Source: Flagellimonas sp947499585 (lineage in GTDB: Bacteria > Bacteroidota > Bacteroidia > Flavobacteriales > Flavobacteriaceae). Taken from it: a stretch of 64,000 bases of DNA. The translations under genes and the position numbers were made by a program. The DNA is taken from assembly GCF_044596045.1 (NCBI RefSeq), contig NZ_CP138995.1, forward strand, positions 3,100,001-3,164,000. Direction: 5' to 3'. The notes under the pieces were generated by a model that was not told where the DNA came from, did not search any database, and saw only the letters and a list, made by a program, of their open reading frames with translations. This document shows positions 43,052 to 52,492 of this stretch, in pieces (the stretch's first letter is position 1; each line of letters starts with the position of its first letter).

Positions 43052-45133
43052 TTAGGATTCTAGCTTATCTTGGTAATAATCATAAAGTTTAAACTGAGAC
43101 CTTAACCCAGGACTTGTTTCCTCTTTTTCTCTATAAGCGTTGTCCTGCTTATCAGAAAAAACCCGCGCTTTAAGATTATCCTGCCAAGAAATATTAAATG
43201 TATCCAATAGTTCTTGTTTAATGTCCTGGTCATAAATAGGACAACCTACCTCTACCCTAAAATCAAGATTTCTGGTCATCCAATCAGCTGATGAGAGATA
43301 TATTTTTGGGTCCCCTTGATTCCCAAAAATGAACAATCTAGGGTGTTCCAAGAATTTATCCACTATACTGATTGCCTCAATATTCTCACTCATCCCCTCA
43401 ACTCCAGGAATTAGGCAACAAACCCCTCTTATAATCAATTGAACTTTTACCCCTGCCCTACTTGCTTCGTATAACTTATCAACCATCTTATAGGAAGTGA
43501 GGCTGTTCATTTTAACTTTAATATAAGCTTCTTGACCCGCGAGTGCATTTTCTATCTCATTATCAATTAGCTTAATAAATGTTGATTTTGTATAATGCGG
43601 GGATAAAATAAGATGTTTATACTTGTTTATTTTGTAATTGGTCTCAAAGAATTCAAAGACCTTGCCCATCTCTTTTAGTATTCCTTCATGAGCAGTGAAA
43701 AGGGTATAATCTGTATAAATCTTGGCTGTAGATTCATTAAAGTTTCCTGTGCTTATAAAACCATATCTTTTGATTCCTTCTGTTTCCTCCCTTTCAATTA
43801 AACAGATTTTACTATGCACCTTAAGTCCTGGGACGCCAAAAATTAAGTTGATGCCTTCTGCCTGCAACTGATTCGCATATTGAATATTTGCTTGCTCATC
43901 AAACCTTGCTTGCAACTCAATCTGTACGGTAACTTGCTTTCCATTTTTTACAGCATTTATCAAAGCAGAAGCTATTTGACTATCATTTGCCAAACGGTAC
44001 ACGGTAATCTTTATAGCACGCACCTTTGGGTCAAGAGCTGCCTCTCTTAAAAACTTGGTAACATAAGTAAATGTATGATATGGGGTATAGATTAAATAAT
44101 CTTTTTGGTGTATTTGCTCCAGAAGGCTTCCTGTCATGCTTAAACCTTTAACTGGTAGAGGTTCAATTTTTTTGTACATCAAATCGTGCCTACCTAAACT
44201 TGGGAAACCCATATAATCTCTTCTGTTATGGTATCTCCCCCCTGGAATAACACTATCTGTGTTAACAATATTCATTTTCTCTTTTAGAAACTGTAACGTA
44301 TCCTTATCTATTCTTTTATCATAGACAAAACGCACCGGGTCACTAATTTTTCTATGTTCTACACTGGAAGAAATTTTTTCTATAAAACTTTTTGTCAAAT
44401 CATTGTCAATATCCAATTCGGCATCACGGGTAATTTTTATCATGTGTGCACTAATGGATTCAAACTCGAACATGGTAAAAACACTATCCAAACAATACCG
44501 TATGAGGTCATCCAAAATGATGATATAGTTTTTCTCTCCTTGTTTGGGAAGCACTATAAAGCGGTCAATCCCCTTGGGGATTTCAATTAAGGCATATCTA
44601 TTATTCCCATTGGTTCCTGATGTCTCATCATTTGCCATCACCATCTTAACAGCTAAGTAGGCTGCAGTATCCTTCAATAATGGAAATTCAGTTAAATCAT
44701 TTAGGATAATGGTCATCAACTCTTGGTTGACTTTTTTGAAGAAATAATCCCTTATAAATTCTGCTTGAGTTTCATCTATCTCATTCTCATCTATAATAAA
44801 AATATTTTCCGTCCTAAGTTCTTCTTCAATACTATTAAGAATTTCAAGACTTCTTGCTTGTTGCGCAATTACAATCTTTGTAATTTCTTCCAACAAGTCT
44901 TGAGCTTTTTCTCCCCCTAAAACACTTTTTCCTTTTTTACCTGCATCTACAATACGTTTTACAGTTGCATACCTTACTTTGAAAAACTCATCTAGGTTAT
45001 TACTGAAAATACCAAGGAACCGGAGTCTATCGATTAGCGGTACTTTTTTATCTGCACTTTCTTGAAGCACACGCGCATTAAAGTGCAACCAACTAATTTC
45101 CCTGTTTACGTACTCGTTCTTAACTTTAATCAT
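43052..45133 (-). CDS. ppk1: Polyphosphate kinase 1
   Basis: 693 residues, normal length. The N-domain has N-R-E-I-S-W-L-H-F-N and R-L-R-F-L-G-I-F-S-N-N-L-D-E-F-F; the active-site histidine lies in V-H-S-K-I-C-L-I (about 432-439), with a second phospholipase-D-like half later. It makes polyphosphate from ATP. Neighbours: sixA 3 bp upstream, ppx downstream. Confidence 0.97.
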   Translation of the reverse strand: MIKVKNEYVNREISWLHFNARVLQESADKKVPLIDRLRFLGIFSNNLDEFFKVRYATVKRIVDAGKKGKSVLGGEKAQDLLEEITKIVIAQQARSLEILNSIEEELRTENIFIIDENEIDETQAEFIRDYFFKKVNQELMTIILNDLTEFPLLKDTAAYLAVKMVMANDETSGTNGNNRYALIEIPKGIDRFIVLPKQGEKNYIIILDDLIRYCLDSVFTMFEFESISAHMIKITRDAELDIDNDLTKSFIEKISSSVEHRKISDPVRFVYDKRIDKDTLQFLKEKMNIVNTDSVIPGGRYHNRRDYMGFPSLGRHDLMYKKIEPLPVKGLSMTGSLLEQIHQKDYLIYTPYHTFTYVTKFLREAALDPKVRAIKITVYRLANDSQIASALINAVKNGKQVTVQIELQARFDEQANIQYANQLQAEGINLIFGVPGLKVHSKICLIEREETEGIKRYGFISTGNFNESTAKIYTDYTLFTAHEGILKEMGKVFEFFETNYKINKYKHLILSPHYTKSTFIKLIDNEIENALAGQEAYIKVKMNSLTSYKMVDKLYEASRAGVKVQLIIRGVCCLIPGVEGMSENIEAISIVDKFLEHPRLFIFGNQGDPKIYLSSADWMTRNLDFRVEVGCPIYDQDIKQELLDTFNISWQDNLKARVFSDKQDNAYREKEETSPGLRSQFKLYDYYQDKLES

Positions 45134-45136
45134 TTA

Positions 45137-45622
45137 TTATTTCAGCTGTTTTGGAAAGATTATTTCTTCTGTGGTTCCCTTTGAAATTTTAGACCATTCA
45201 TTGGTATCAAACTTAATTTGCACCAGTCCAGATGTGGGAACGTTTTCAATATACTGATCTCCCCAAGTATTTGCAAGGTTTGTGAATGCATAATTATGCC
45301 CAAAAATCAGTACTGTGTTCATTTTATTATCAAAGCCGTCCACAAATGCCTTGACACTTTGTCCAGAAAAATCATAAAGCGTCTCGTTTACTTGAAAATT
45401 GCTTAAATCAAACTCAAGGTTTCTCAAAAAAATCATACTGGTATGCAAGGCTCTATTTGCAGGGCTTGAATAAGCAAAATCTATTTGAAGGTCTTTGGCC
45501 TTAAAGTTTCTTGCTACTATATGAGCATCATTGATTCCTCTTTCTTTTAACGGTCGGTCCTTATCGGAAACTTCATAATCCCACGATGATTTTCCATGCC
45601 TTACCAAGATGATTGTTTTCAT
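45137..45622 (-). CDS. sixA: SixA-type histidine phosphatase
   Basis: 161 residues. R-H-G at 8-10 (L-V-R-H-G-K-S-S-W) with the second catalytic region V-L-I-F-G-H-N-Y-A (H). It is of the phosphoglycerate-mutase-like fold; SixA in E. coli dephosphorylates phosphohistidine proteins. Its conserved place beside ppk1, itself a phosphohistidine enzyme, is suggestive but not proof of a link. Confidence 0.88.
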   Translation of the reverse strand: MKTIILVRHGKSSWDYEVSDKDRPLKERGINDAHIVARNFKAKDLQIDFAYSSPANRALHTSMIFLRNLEFDLSNFQVNETLYDFSGQSVKAFVDGFDNKMNTVLIFGHNYAFTNLANTWGDQYIENVPTSGLVQIKFDTNEWSKISKGTTEEIIFPKQLK

Positions 45623-45657
45623 TGTCCCTTTTGATTATACGCTAAGAAAGTACAAAA

Positions 45658-46305
45658 TTAGGGTTGTAAACGTTCAATTTTCCAGTTAAAATCTTCTTGA
45701 AGTTTATATCTAATTCTATCATGTAAACGATTGGGACGCCCTTGCCAAAACTCTATAGAAACAGGTCTTACCAAATAGCCACCCCAGTAGGATGGTCTTT
45801 CAAGCTCTTTCCCAATAGATTCTTTTTCCATTTCAACTAGCTTCTCCTCCATTTCTTCTCTTGATGCTATTGTTTCACTCTGCTGTGATATTATAGCACC
45901 TAGTTGACTGCCAACCGGTCTGGATTCAAAATAACCGTCAGAAAGGTTTTCTGCTATTTTCTCTGCCTTTCCTTTGATGATTACTTGACGTTCTAAATTG
46001 GGCCAGAAAAATGAAAGACAGGTAGAAGGGTTTGTTTCAAGAGCTTTTCCTTTTTCACTTTGATAATTCGTGTAAAATATAAACCCTTCATGGGTATATC
46101 TTTTCATCAAGACTACTCTGTTTTTGGGAAATCCGTCTAAACCGATGGTAGAAACTGTCATGGCATTGGGTTCCTCCAACCCATCAGTAGCTTCAACCTC
46201 ATAAAACCACTTCTGAAACTGCTCCAACGGGTTTTCTAAAATAGAATCCTCCATAAGAGCACTCTTTTCATAAGACTTTCTGTAATTACTTAAATCTTTT
46301 TGCAT
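45658..46305 (-). CDS. pdxH: Pyridoxamine 5'-phosphate oxidase
   Basis: 215 residues from ATG 46305 (M-Q-K-D-L-S-N-Y-R-K-S-Y); the frame runs further upstream, but that part is hydrophobic and not seen in the family. Family motifs: N-R-V-V-L-M-K-R, F-Y-T-N-Y-Q-S-x-K-G, and the C-terminal signature F-W-Q-G-R-P-N-R-L-H-D-R. It oxidises PNP/PMP to PLP using FMN. Confidence 0.95.
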   Translation of the reverse strand: MQKDLSNYRKSYEKSALMEDSILENPLEQFQKWFYEVEATDGLEEPNAMTVSTIGLDGFPKNRVVLMKRYTHEGFIFYTNYQSEKGKALETNPSTCLSFFWPNLERQVIIKGKAEKIAENLSDGYFESRPVGSQLGAIISQQSETIASREEMEEKLVEMEKESIGKELERPSYWGGYLVRPVSIEFWQGRPNRLHDRIRYKLQEDFNWKIERLQP

Positions 46306-46389
46306 GATTTGGCTATAGGGATAAACAAATTTCAGCAAAAGAATGCAGATTAAAAAGGTAGACACCTTTTTGTTTTCACCGCATTGCCA

Positions 46390-47295
46390 TTATATCTCAA
46401 AGGATTTTCCATCATCCGCCAGTTCTACACTGGGAAAAACTTCTAATGCTTCTTCTTTAAAGAGATCAATAGATTTGTATCTAGTGGAATAGTGACCCAA
46501 AATAAGATTGCCAACATTCGCTTTTAGGGCAATTTGGGCCGCCTGTTTGGCTGTTGCGTGCTTCGTTTTTTTACAAAGATCTACATTGGTCTCCAGAAAA
46601 GTGGATTCGTGATATAATGTGTCTACATTTTCTATTAGTGGCAGAATAGCTTCATTATAAGCCGTATCACTACAAAATGCATAGCTTTTTGGGTATGGTG
46701 GATCAATGGTTAAGTCCTTGTTGGAAATTATAGTGCCATTTTCCAATACTCCATCTGCCCCATTTTTTATATTACCATATTGGCTTCTATCAATTTCATG
46801 TTCAGCAACTGAATCAACATCAAGCTTACGAGGGTGCGGCTTTTCTTTAAATAAAAATCCATTGGTATAAACTCTGTGGTCCAATGGAATAGTATGTACA
46901 CTTACTTTTTCATCCTCAAAAATAAGTTCTGATTCTTTAGAGTCCAATTCATGAAAAATCAAGGGGTAATTGGTCCATGAATCTCCAAGCTTGAGGAACA
47001 ATGTAATCGCTTCTTTAATTCCCTTTGGGCCATAAACATGCATTTCTGTCTCTCTTCCTAAAAGCCTAAACGTAGAAATGAGCCCTGGTAACCCAAAAAA
47101 ATGATCTCCATGCAAGTGTGAGATGAAGATATATTTGATTCTAGAGAATTTAATTTTGTTCTTTCTAAGTTGCACTTGTGTTCCTTCACCGCAATCAATC
47201 AAAAAAAGATGATTACGTATCTCCAGTATTTGCGAAGTGGGGTTTGTAAATGTTCTGGGGGTAGCCGAATAGCAGCCAAGTATGGTCAACTTCAT
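46390..47295 (-). CDS. rnz: Ribonuclease Z
   Basis: 301 residues of the metallo-beta-lactamase fold. The zinc motif H-L-H-G-D-H-F-F-G-L-P-G is at about 61-72, with F-C-S-D-T-A, H-E-S-T-F and L-G-H-Y-S-T-R further on. It cuts tRNA precursors at the 3' end; the tRNAs in this window lack an encoded CCA, which fits. Overlaps the STAS-like gene by 4 bases. Confidence 0.94.
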   Translation of the reverse strand: MKLTILGCYSATPRTFTNPTSQILEIRNHLFLIDCGEGTQVQLRKNKIKFSRIKYIFISHLHGDHFFGLPGLISTFRLLGRETEMHVYGPKGIKEAITLFLKLGDSWTNYPLIFHELDSKESELIFEDEKVSVHTIPLDHRVYTNGFLFKEKPHPRKLDVDSVAEHEIDRSQYGNIKNGADGVLENGTIISNKDLTIDPPYPKSYAFCSDTAYNEAILPLIENVDTLYHESTFLETNVDLCKKTKHATAKQAAQIALKANVGNLILGHYSTRYKSIDLFKEEALEVFPSVELADDGKSFEI

Positions 47296-47624
47296 ATACC
47301 CAAATCGCGTTCTATTTCTTCCATTTCAATGAGGTCTTTTGCTTCTTGCATTGTTGGCACTACACTAATTTCATCTGGTGTTTCGTCATATGCCACCTTG
47401 TTCGTTACCAAAACAAAAGACTTATTGGAACTTCTATGCGTGTTAGAAATCTCTAAAAACTCTAAAATATCTCCTGCGGTCAATTTGCTAAAAGAGAAAA
47501 GGTTTACAATAATATTGTCATGTTTTAATCTGGGGTAAGCTTTGTTCAAATTTTCCAAGAAGGTAGAAAGTGAAATTTTTTCTTGGAAAACAGTGGTGGT
47601 TGTTCCTTTTTTGTCGAAAATCAT
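47292..47624 (-). CDS. Small STAS-like protein next to rnz
   Basis: 110 residues, soluble. Alternating strands and helices (N-I-I-V-N-L-F-S-F, F-L-E-I-S-N-T-H-R, K-S-F-V-L-V-T-N) suggest a STAS/anti-sigma-antagonist-like fold, and the C-terminus is acidic (L-I-E-M-E-E-I-E-R-D-L). I do not recognise a named family with confidence. It overlaps rnz and lies 1 bp from pyrB, so it is part of the pyrR-pyrB-rnz transcript. Confidence 0.7.
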   Translation of the reverse strand: MIFDKKGTTTTVFQEKISLSTFLENLNKAYPRLKHDNIIVNLFSFSKLTAGDILEFLEISNTHRSSNKSFVLVTNKVAYDETPDEISVVPTMQEAKDLIEMEEIERDLGI

Positions 47625-47625
47625 T

Positions 47626-48552
47626 TTACCGAATTTTTGATGCCAATAAGTAAATCACTGCCATACGGATTGCAACTCCATTCTCAACTTGTTCCAAAAT
47701 GATGGACTGGTTAGAATCCGCTACGTCACTTGTAATCTCCACACCTCTGTTAATTGGTCCTGGGTGCATGATTACAATCTGTTTGTCCAAGCTATTTAAT
47801 AGCTTTTTGTTAATCCCAAACTGTTGCGTATATTCTCTGGTTGTTGGGAAATAACTAATATCCATTCGTTCGTTCTGTACACGTAGCATGTTTGCCACAT
47901 CGCACCATTCCAAGGCCTTTCTTAGGTCGGTTTCAACCGTTACGCCCAAAGATTCAATATGTTTGGGAATCAGTGTTCTTGGCCCGCATACTTTTACATT
48001 GGCTCCCTGCAATTTTAGAGCAAAAATATTGGATAATGCCACTCTGGAATGCAAAATATCACCTACAATAACCACATTTTTATCGCCGACATCCCCTAAT
48101 TTTTCTCGTATTGAGTAGGAATCCAGCAAAGCTTGAGTTGGGTGCTCATGAGCTCCATCCCCTGCATTGATTATAGATGCTTTAACGTGTTTTGAAAGGA
48201 AAATACCTGCTCCTGGATTTGGATGGCGCATTACCACCATATCCACCTTCATAGAAAGGATGTTATTTACCGTATCTATTAGCGTTTCTCCTTTTTTGAC
48301 CGATGACTGCGAAGCTGAAAAATTAATTACATCTGCTGACAATCTTTTTTCCGCAAGTTCAAAAGAGAGTTTTGTTCGCGTGCTATTCTCAAAAAAGATA
48401 TTTGCAATGGTGGTATCTCTTAGGGTAGGAACCTTTTTAATAGACCTATTTATAACTTCTTTAAAATGGTCAGCAGTTTCAAAAATGAGCCCTATATCCT
48501 TTTTGTTCAGATATTTTATTCCCAGTAAGTGATTTACACTTAATTCGCTCAT
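47626..48552 (-). CDS. pyrB: Aspartate carbamoyltransferase catalytic chain
   Basis: 308 residues. The carbamoyl-phosphate motif F-E-N-S-T-R-T-K-L-S-F-E is at about 54-65, and H-P-G-P-I-N-R-G-V-E is near the C-terminus. It makes N-carbamoyl-aspartate in pyrimidine synthesis. The regulatory chain pyrI is not present; pyrR is directly upstream (6 bp gap). Confidence 0.96.
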   Translation of the reverse strand: MSELSVNHLLGIKYLNKKDIGLIFETADHFKEVINRSIKKVPTLRDTTIANIFFENSTRTKLSFELAEKRLSADVINFSASQSSVKKGETLIDTVNNILSMKVDMVVMRHPNPGAGIFLSKHVKASIINAGDGAHEHPTQALLDSYSIREKLGDVGDKNVVIVGDILHSRVALSNIFALKLQGANVKVCGPRTLIPKHIESLGVTVETDLRKALEWCDVANMLRVQNERMDISYFPTTREYTQQFGINKKLLNSLDKQIVIMHPGPINRGVEITSDVADSNQSIILEQVENGVAIRMAVIYLLASKIR

Positions 48553-48558
48553 TTTAAA

Positions 48559-49098
48559 TTATTTGTTTACTAAATACACAATATCCTTCCCATCATTTTC
48601 CTCCCACATTACCTTCACCTTTTCTTCATTAATTGCATCTACCTGTCTACCTTTATAGTTAGGTTGTATAGGTAAATGCCTACTGAATCTTCTATCTATT
48701 AGGGTCAACAATTCAATATCCGAAGGCCTTCCAAAAGATTGAATGGCGGTAAGGGCCGCCCGTATACTCCTTCCGGTGTACAATACATCATCAACAAAAA
48801 CTACATTTTTATCGTCAACCAGAAAATCTATTTTGGTAGTGTTCGCCTCTAAGGTTTTCTCTCCTCTTCTAAAATCGTCTCGGTAGAATGTAATATCCAA
48901 AAAACCCAAGTCTATATCTTTTACTTTATATTCTTCTTTTAGGATTTTTGCCAAGCGTTCTGCTAGAAATATACCTCTTGGCTGAATTCCTATTAAAACG
49001 GTGTTACTAAAGTCCAAGTGGTTTTCTAAAAGTTGACAAGCCAGACGGTGCAGTATGATGTGGATTTCTTTTGAGGTAAGAAGTACTTTTTGACTCAT
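48559..49098 (-). CDS. pyrR: PyrR family phosphoribosyltransferase/regulator
   Basis: 179 residues. The PRPP loop reads V-V-F-V-D-D-V-L-Y-T-G-R-S, as in PyrR. In Bacillus PyrR binds pyr mRNA and has uracil phosphoribosyltransferase activity. No clear PyrR-binding attenuator was seen in the short leader (49099-49140), so it may act mainly as an enzyme or on distant targets. Promoter: a -7 box TACTTTTG at 49133-49126. Confidence 0.92.
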   Translation of the reverse strand: MSQKVLLTSKEIHIILHRLACQLLENHLDFSNTVLIGIQPRGIFLAERLAKILKEEYKVKDIDLGFLDITFYRDDFRRGEKTLEANTTKIDFLVDDKNVVFVDDVLYTGRSIRAALTAIQSFGRPSDIELLTLIDRRFSRHLPIQPNYKGRQVDAINEEKVKVMWEENDGKDIVYLVNK

Positions 49099-49125
49099 TT
49101 GCTATGCTACCAACTCTGTTGTATG

Positions 49126-49133
49126 CAAAAGTA
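49126..49133 (-). promoter_or_regulatory. -7 box TACTTTTG of pyrR
   Basis: Exact TAnnTTTG on the minus strand, about 28 bases before the pyrR start; the -33 element is not a TTG. Confidence 0.45.
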
Positions 49134-49164
49134 AACAATTCTTTAAAAAGGTTGATTATATAAA

Positions 49165-49197
49165 AAAGCCCCGTCTGTTTCCAGCGGCGGGGCTTCT
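49165..49197 (-). terminator. rpsA terminator
   Basis: On the minus strand AAGCCCCGCCG-CTGGAAACAGA-CGGGGCTT forms a GC-rich stem followed by TTTTTATATA, directly after the rpsA stop codon. Confidence 0.85.
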
Positions 49198-49219
49198 AAT
49201 TGATTTTAATAAAACCTGA

Positions 49220-51058
49220 TTACTTTTTAGAATCAGCTTCCATTTTATCCTTCAATGCTTGCAATTGAGAGTTGGCGTCACCCAATGTGGTTTTTGCTTC
49301 CTCTGCAGTAGCGGCAGCTTTTCTTTTTGCTGTGCTAATGTTGCGTTCTTCTTGCGCCTTAAAGATAGCTGTATGACTAGCTACCACACGTTTGAAGTCT
49401 TTATTGAATTCTATGATCTTAAATTCTACTTCTTCACCTTTTCCAAGGGTTTTGCCATCTTCTTTTTCCATGTGTCTTGAAGGAACAAATCCTACAATAT
49501 CTTCATTGAAATTAACGGTGGCTCCTTTATCAACAATTTCAGAAATAGCTGCCTTGTGAACGGTACCTTCAGCAAATTCTGCCGCGTATTTGTCCCAAGG
49601 GTTTTCTGTAGTTTGTTTGTGACCAAGACTTAACTTACGTCCTTCAACATCCAATTCCAATACTTCAACTTCCAAAGTATCGCTAACAGCTACAAACTCA
49701 GATGGGTGCTTAATTTTCTTGGTCCATGAAAGGTCAGAGATGTAAATTAATCCATCTATTCCTTCTTCCATTTCTACAAATACGCCAAAGTTGGTAAAGT
49801 TTCTAACAATCCCTTTGTGTCTTGAACCTACAGGGTATTTAGAAGTAATATCTGTCCATGGGTCTGGAGTTAATTGCTTAATGCCCAATGACATTTTGCG
49901 ATCTTCTCTATCCAATGTTAATACCACTGCTTCTACCTCATCACCTACTTTCACAAAATCCTGTGCAGATCTTAAGTGTGTAGACCATGACATTTCAGAA
50001 ACGTGAATCAATCCTTCAACACCTTCAGCAACTTCTATAAAGGCGCCGTAGTCAGCAATAACCACAACTTTACCTTTAACTTTATCACCAATTTTTATTT
50101 CATCACCCAAGGCATCCCATGGATGTTTCTCTAATTGTTTAAGACCTAGTTGGATTCTTGATTTGTTATCATCAAAATCAAGGATTACAACATTCATTTT
50201 CTGATCTAGCTCAACAACTTCATTTGGATGGTTGATTCTGCTCCAAGAAAGGTCAGTAATGTGGATTAATCCATCAACACCACCAAGGTCAATAAAGACA
50301 CCGTATGAAGTAACATTCTTAACAATACCTTCCAGTACTTGACCTTTTTCAAGCTGGCCGATGATTTCTTTCTTCTGTTCTTCAATATCAGCTTCAATCA
50401 ACGCTTTGTGCGAAACAACAACGTTCTTGAACTCATGATTAATCTTAACCACTTTGAATTCCATGGTCTTACCAACATACTGATCGTAATCACGGATAGG
50501 TTTAACATCGATTTGAGAACCAGGCAAGAACGCCTCGATTCCAAATACATCCACAATCATACCTCCTTTGGTTCTGCACTTTACAAAACCTTGAACAATT
50601 TCTTCTTTGTCATGGGCAGCATTAACTCTGTCCCAAGCCATAATTGTTCTTGCTTTTCTGTGAGACAATACCAATTGACCTGTCTTGTCTTCACGGATAT
50701 CTATAAGAACCTCAACTTTATCTCCAACCTTAAGATCAGGATTGTAACGGAACTCATTCAATGAAATAACACCTTCAGACTTTGCATTGATATCAATGAT
50801 AGCCTCACGATCTGTCATGTGAACTACTGTTCCCTTAACCACCTCTTCATCAGCGGTATCAACAAAATTCTCCTCTACAAGTAGTTCAAATTCTTTAAGT
50901 TTCGTATCATCTACGCGCTCAATTCCTTCTTCGTACTTTTCCCAATCAAAATTCTCAAGATATTCTTTTGGATCTTGTTGAGTTTGAACTTCTTCTTTTA
51001 CTTCTTGTACTGCTGCTGTAGTTTCTTCTACCTCAACGTTTGTTTTTTCTTCAGCCAT
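49220..51058 (-). CDS. rpsA: 30S ribosomal protein S1
   Basis: 612 residues with an acidic N-terminus (1-75) and six S1 RNA-binding domains; the most canonical ones read G-V-F-I-D-L-G-G-V-D-G-L-I-H-I-T-D, G-A-F-I-E-V-A-E-G-V-E-G-L-I-H and G-V-F-V-E-M-E-E-G-I-D-G-L-I. It binds mRNA at the ribosome. In Bacteroidota, where Shine-Dalgarno sequences are weak, S1 is thought to be important for start selection. It has a strong promoter and its own terminator. Confidence 0.97.
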   Translation of the reverse strand: MAEEKTNVEVEETTAAVQEVKEEVQTQQDPKEYLENFDWEKYEEGIERVDDTKLKEFELLVEENFVDTADEEVVKGTVVHMTDREAIIDINAKSEGVISLNEFRYNPDLKVGDKVEVLIDIREDKTGQLVLSHRKARTIMAWDRVNAAHDKEEIVQGFVKCRTKGGMIVDVFGIEAFLPGSQIDVKPIRDYDQYVGKTMEFKVVKINHEFKNVVVSHKALIEADIEEQKKEIIGQLEKGQVLEGIVKNVTSYGVFIDLGGVDGLIHITDLSWSRINHPNEVVELDQKMNVVILDFDDNKSRIQLGLKQLEKHPWDALGDEIKIGDKVKGKVVVIADYGAFIEVAEGVEGLIHVSEMSWSTHLRSAQDFVKVGDEVEAVVLTLDREDRKMSLGIKQLTPDPWTDITSKYPVGSRHKGIVRNFTNFGVFVEMEEGIDGLIYISDLSWTKKIKHPSEFVAVSDTLEVEVLELDVEGRKLSLGHKQTTENPWDKYAAEFAEGTVHKAAISEIVDKGATVNFNEDIVGFVPSRHMEKEDGKTLGKGEEVEFKIIEFNKDFKRVVASHTAIFKAQEERNISTAKRKAAATAEEAKTTLGDANSQLQALKDKMEADSKK

Positions 51059-51171
51059 TTGCTGATTAAAATTTGTATTCTACAGTTTTACAAGAGTTAA
51101 ACAATTACTGTAGAAGTTGTTATTGATTTTCTATTCCCTTTTTCCTCTTGTCTATTTGTTAAAAAGGAGTG

Positions 51172-51201
51172 CAAAAATACAATTAATTCCTTGTTTTACA
51201 A
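51172..51201 (-). promoter_or_regulatory. rpsA promoter (TTG-N19-TATTTTTG)
   Basis: On the minus strand TTG (51201-51199), 19 bases, TATTTTTG (51179-51172): a perfect Bacteroidota promoter. This leaves a leader of about 105 bases before the ATG at 51058, unusually long here and a possible site of S1 self-control. Confidence 0.8.
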
Positions 51202-51317
51202 ACCCTTGCCGCCCACTTATTCGTTTGGAACAATAATTAGTGAAAAATTAGGCTGAAATGTGACTTTTATATATATCTTGTTTCTTAATATTAACCATTA
51301 AAACAATTAAGAATATT

Positions 51318-51698
51318 ATGAGTGCAAAAGCAAAATACCAAGCAGTTTTAGATTTAGGTCAAGAATTAGGCATAAAAGATGGCGATGTATCTGAAGATGG
51401 AGGAGTCTTGAAAATTAAAGGGGTAGCCAATACGCCTTATGAGAAGAACGCCATTTGGGACAAAATCAAACAAATTGGTGGTGAAAGTCCATCTGATGTT
51501 AAAGCAAACATTAGTGTTGCAGATGATTCTGTTTACCACAGACATACTGTAAAAGGTGGCGAGTCTTTAAGCAAAATCGCAAAACACTATTATGGTGATG
51601 CCATGAAGTACAATAAAATCTTTGATGCAAACACTAACATCCTAAGTAATCCAGATGTTATTCACCCTGATCAGGTTTTAGTAATTCCAAATATCTAG
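51318..51698 (+). CDS. BON-LysM protein (Kbp/YgaU-like)
   Basis: 126 residues, no signal peptide. The N-terminal part (about 20-70) is BON-like (V-L-K-I-K-G-V-A-N-T); the C-terminal LysM (about 76-126) reads H-T-V-K-G-G-E-S-L-S-K-I-A-K-H-Y-Y-G. E. coli Kbp (YgaU) of this layout binds potassium. Stands alone with its own terminator. Confidence 0.88.
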   Translation: MSAKAKYQAVLDLGQELGIKDGDVSEDGGVLKIKGVANTPYEKNAIWDKIKQIGGESPSDVKANISVADDSVYHRHTVKGGESLSKIAKHYYGDAMKYNKIFDANTNILSNPDVIHPDQVLVIPNI

Positions 51699-51721
51699 GA
51701 AAAGAAGATTGTTATTTATTG

Positions 51722-51749
51722 AAAAAGGCGCTCGTTAAGCGCCTTTTTT
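51722..51749. terminator. Bidirectional terminator between the LysM gene and cmk
   Basis: AAAAAGGCGCT-CGTTA-AGCGCCTTTTTT, a perfect stem with A and T runs; the T run overlaps the stop codon of the convergent cmk gene. Confidence 0.85.
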
Positions 51750-52440
51750 AATTGTTTTTATTTATCACCCGAAGGGAGTAATTATATATTCGTTCAAATT
51801 GCTCTTCAAGTCCCATATCGCTATTATCAAATTCAATAGCATCTTCAGCTTTCTTTAAAGGAGACATTTCACGTGTTGAATCTATTCTGTCTCGTTTTTG
51901 GACGTTCTTAAGTACTTCATCAAAAGTTACCTCTTCCCCTCTCTCCAAGAGTTCTTTGTAACGTCTTGTAGCACGTGTCTCTGGGGAAGCTGTCATAAAT
52001 ATTTTCAATTCCGCATTGGGAAAAACAACAGTGCCAATATCACGGCCATCCATCACAATTCCTTTTTCCTCACCCATTTGCTGTTGCATAGCCACAAGCA
52101 TATGTCTAACTTCTTCAATGGTTGCAACTTTACTTACATGGTCGGAGACTTCCATCGTCCTAATTTGCCTTTCTACATTTTCATCATTCAAATACATCTC
52201 TGAAAGACCCAAAGTTTTATTTGGCACGAACTTTAAATTGATATTTGGCAATTGTTTTACCAGGGATGGAATATCTTCATTAGTCCCAACATACTTATTG
52301 TTCAAAGCGAAAAGTGTAACTGCGCGATACATGGCGCCTGTATCTACATAAACATAATTGAGTGCGGAAGCCAATCTTTTTGCCAAAGTGCTTTTACCTG
52401 TTGATGAATAACCATCTATGGCGATTGTAATCTTTCCCAT
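51748..52440 (-). CDS. cmk: Cytidylate kinase
   Basis: About 230 residues from the second of two ATG codons (M-G-K-I-T-I-A-I-D-G-Y-S-S-T-G-K-S-T). The P-loop G-Y-S-S-T-G-K-S-T is at 10-18, and M-D-G-R-D-I-G-T-V-V-F is the family signature. It phosphorylates CMP and dCMP. About 50 bp separate it from the lon stop codon on the same strand. Confidence 0.95.
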   Translation of the reverse strand: MGKITIAIDGYSSTGKSTLAKRLASALNYVYVDTGAMYRAVTLFALNNKYVGTNEDIPSLVKQLPNINLKFVPNKTLGLSEMYLNDENVERQIRTMEVSDHVSKVATIEEVRHMLVAMQQQMGEEKGIVMDGRDIGTVVFPNAELKIFMTASPETRATRRYKELLERGEEVTFDEVLKNVQKRDRIDSTREMSPLKKAEDAIEFDNSDMGLEEQFERIYNYSLRVINKNN

Positions 52441-52492
52441 CACTTAAAAATACCAAGAAAATGAGTCACTGAGGCCACCAAAAAAAATAAAA

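Noticed and set aside
49099..49140. PyrR-type attenuator in the pyrR leader
   Set aside because: The leader is too short and no anti-terminator/terminator pair is seen.
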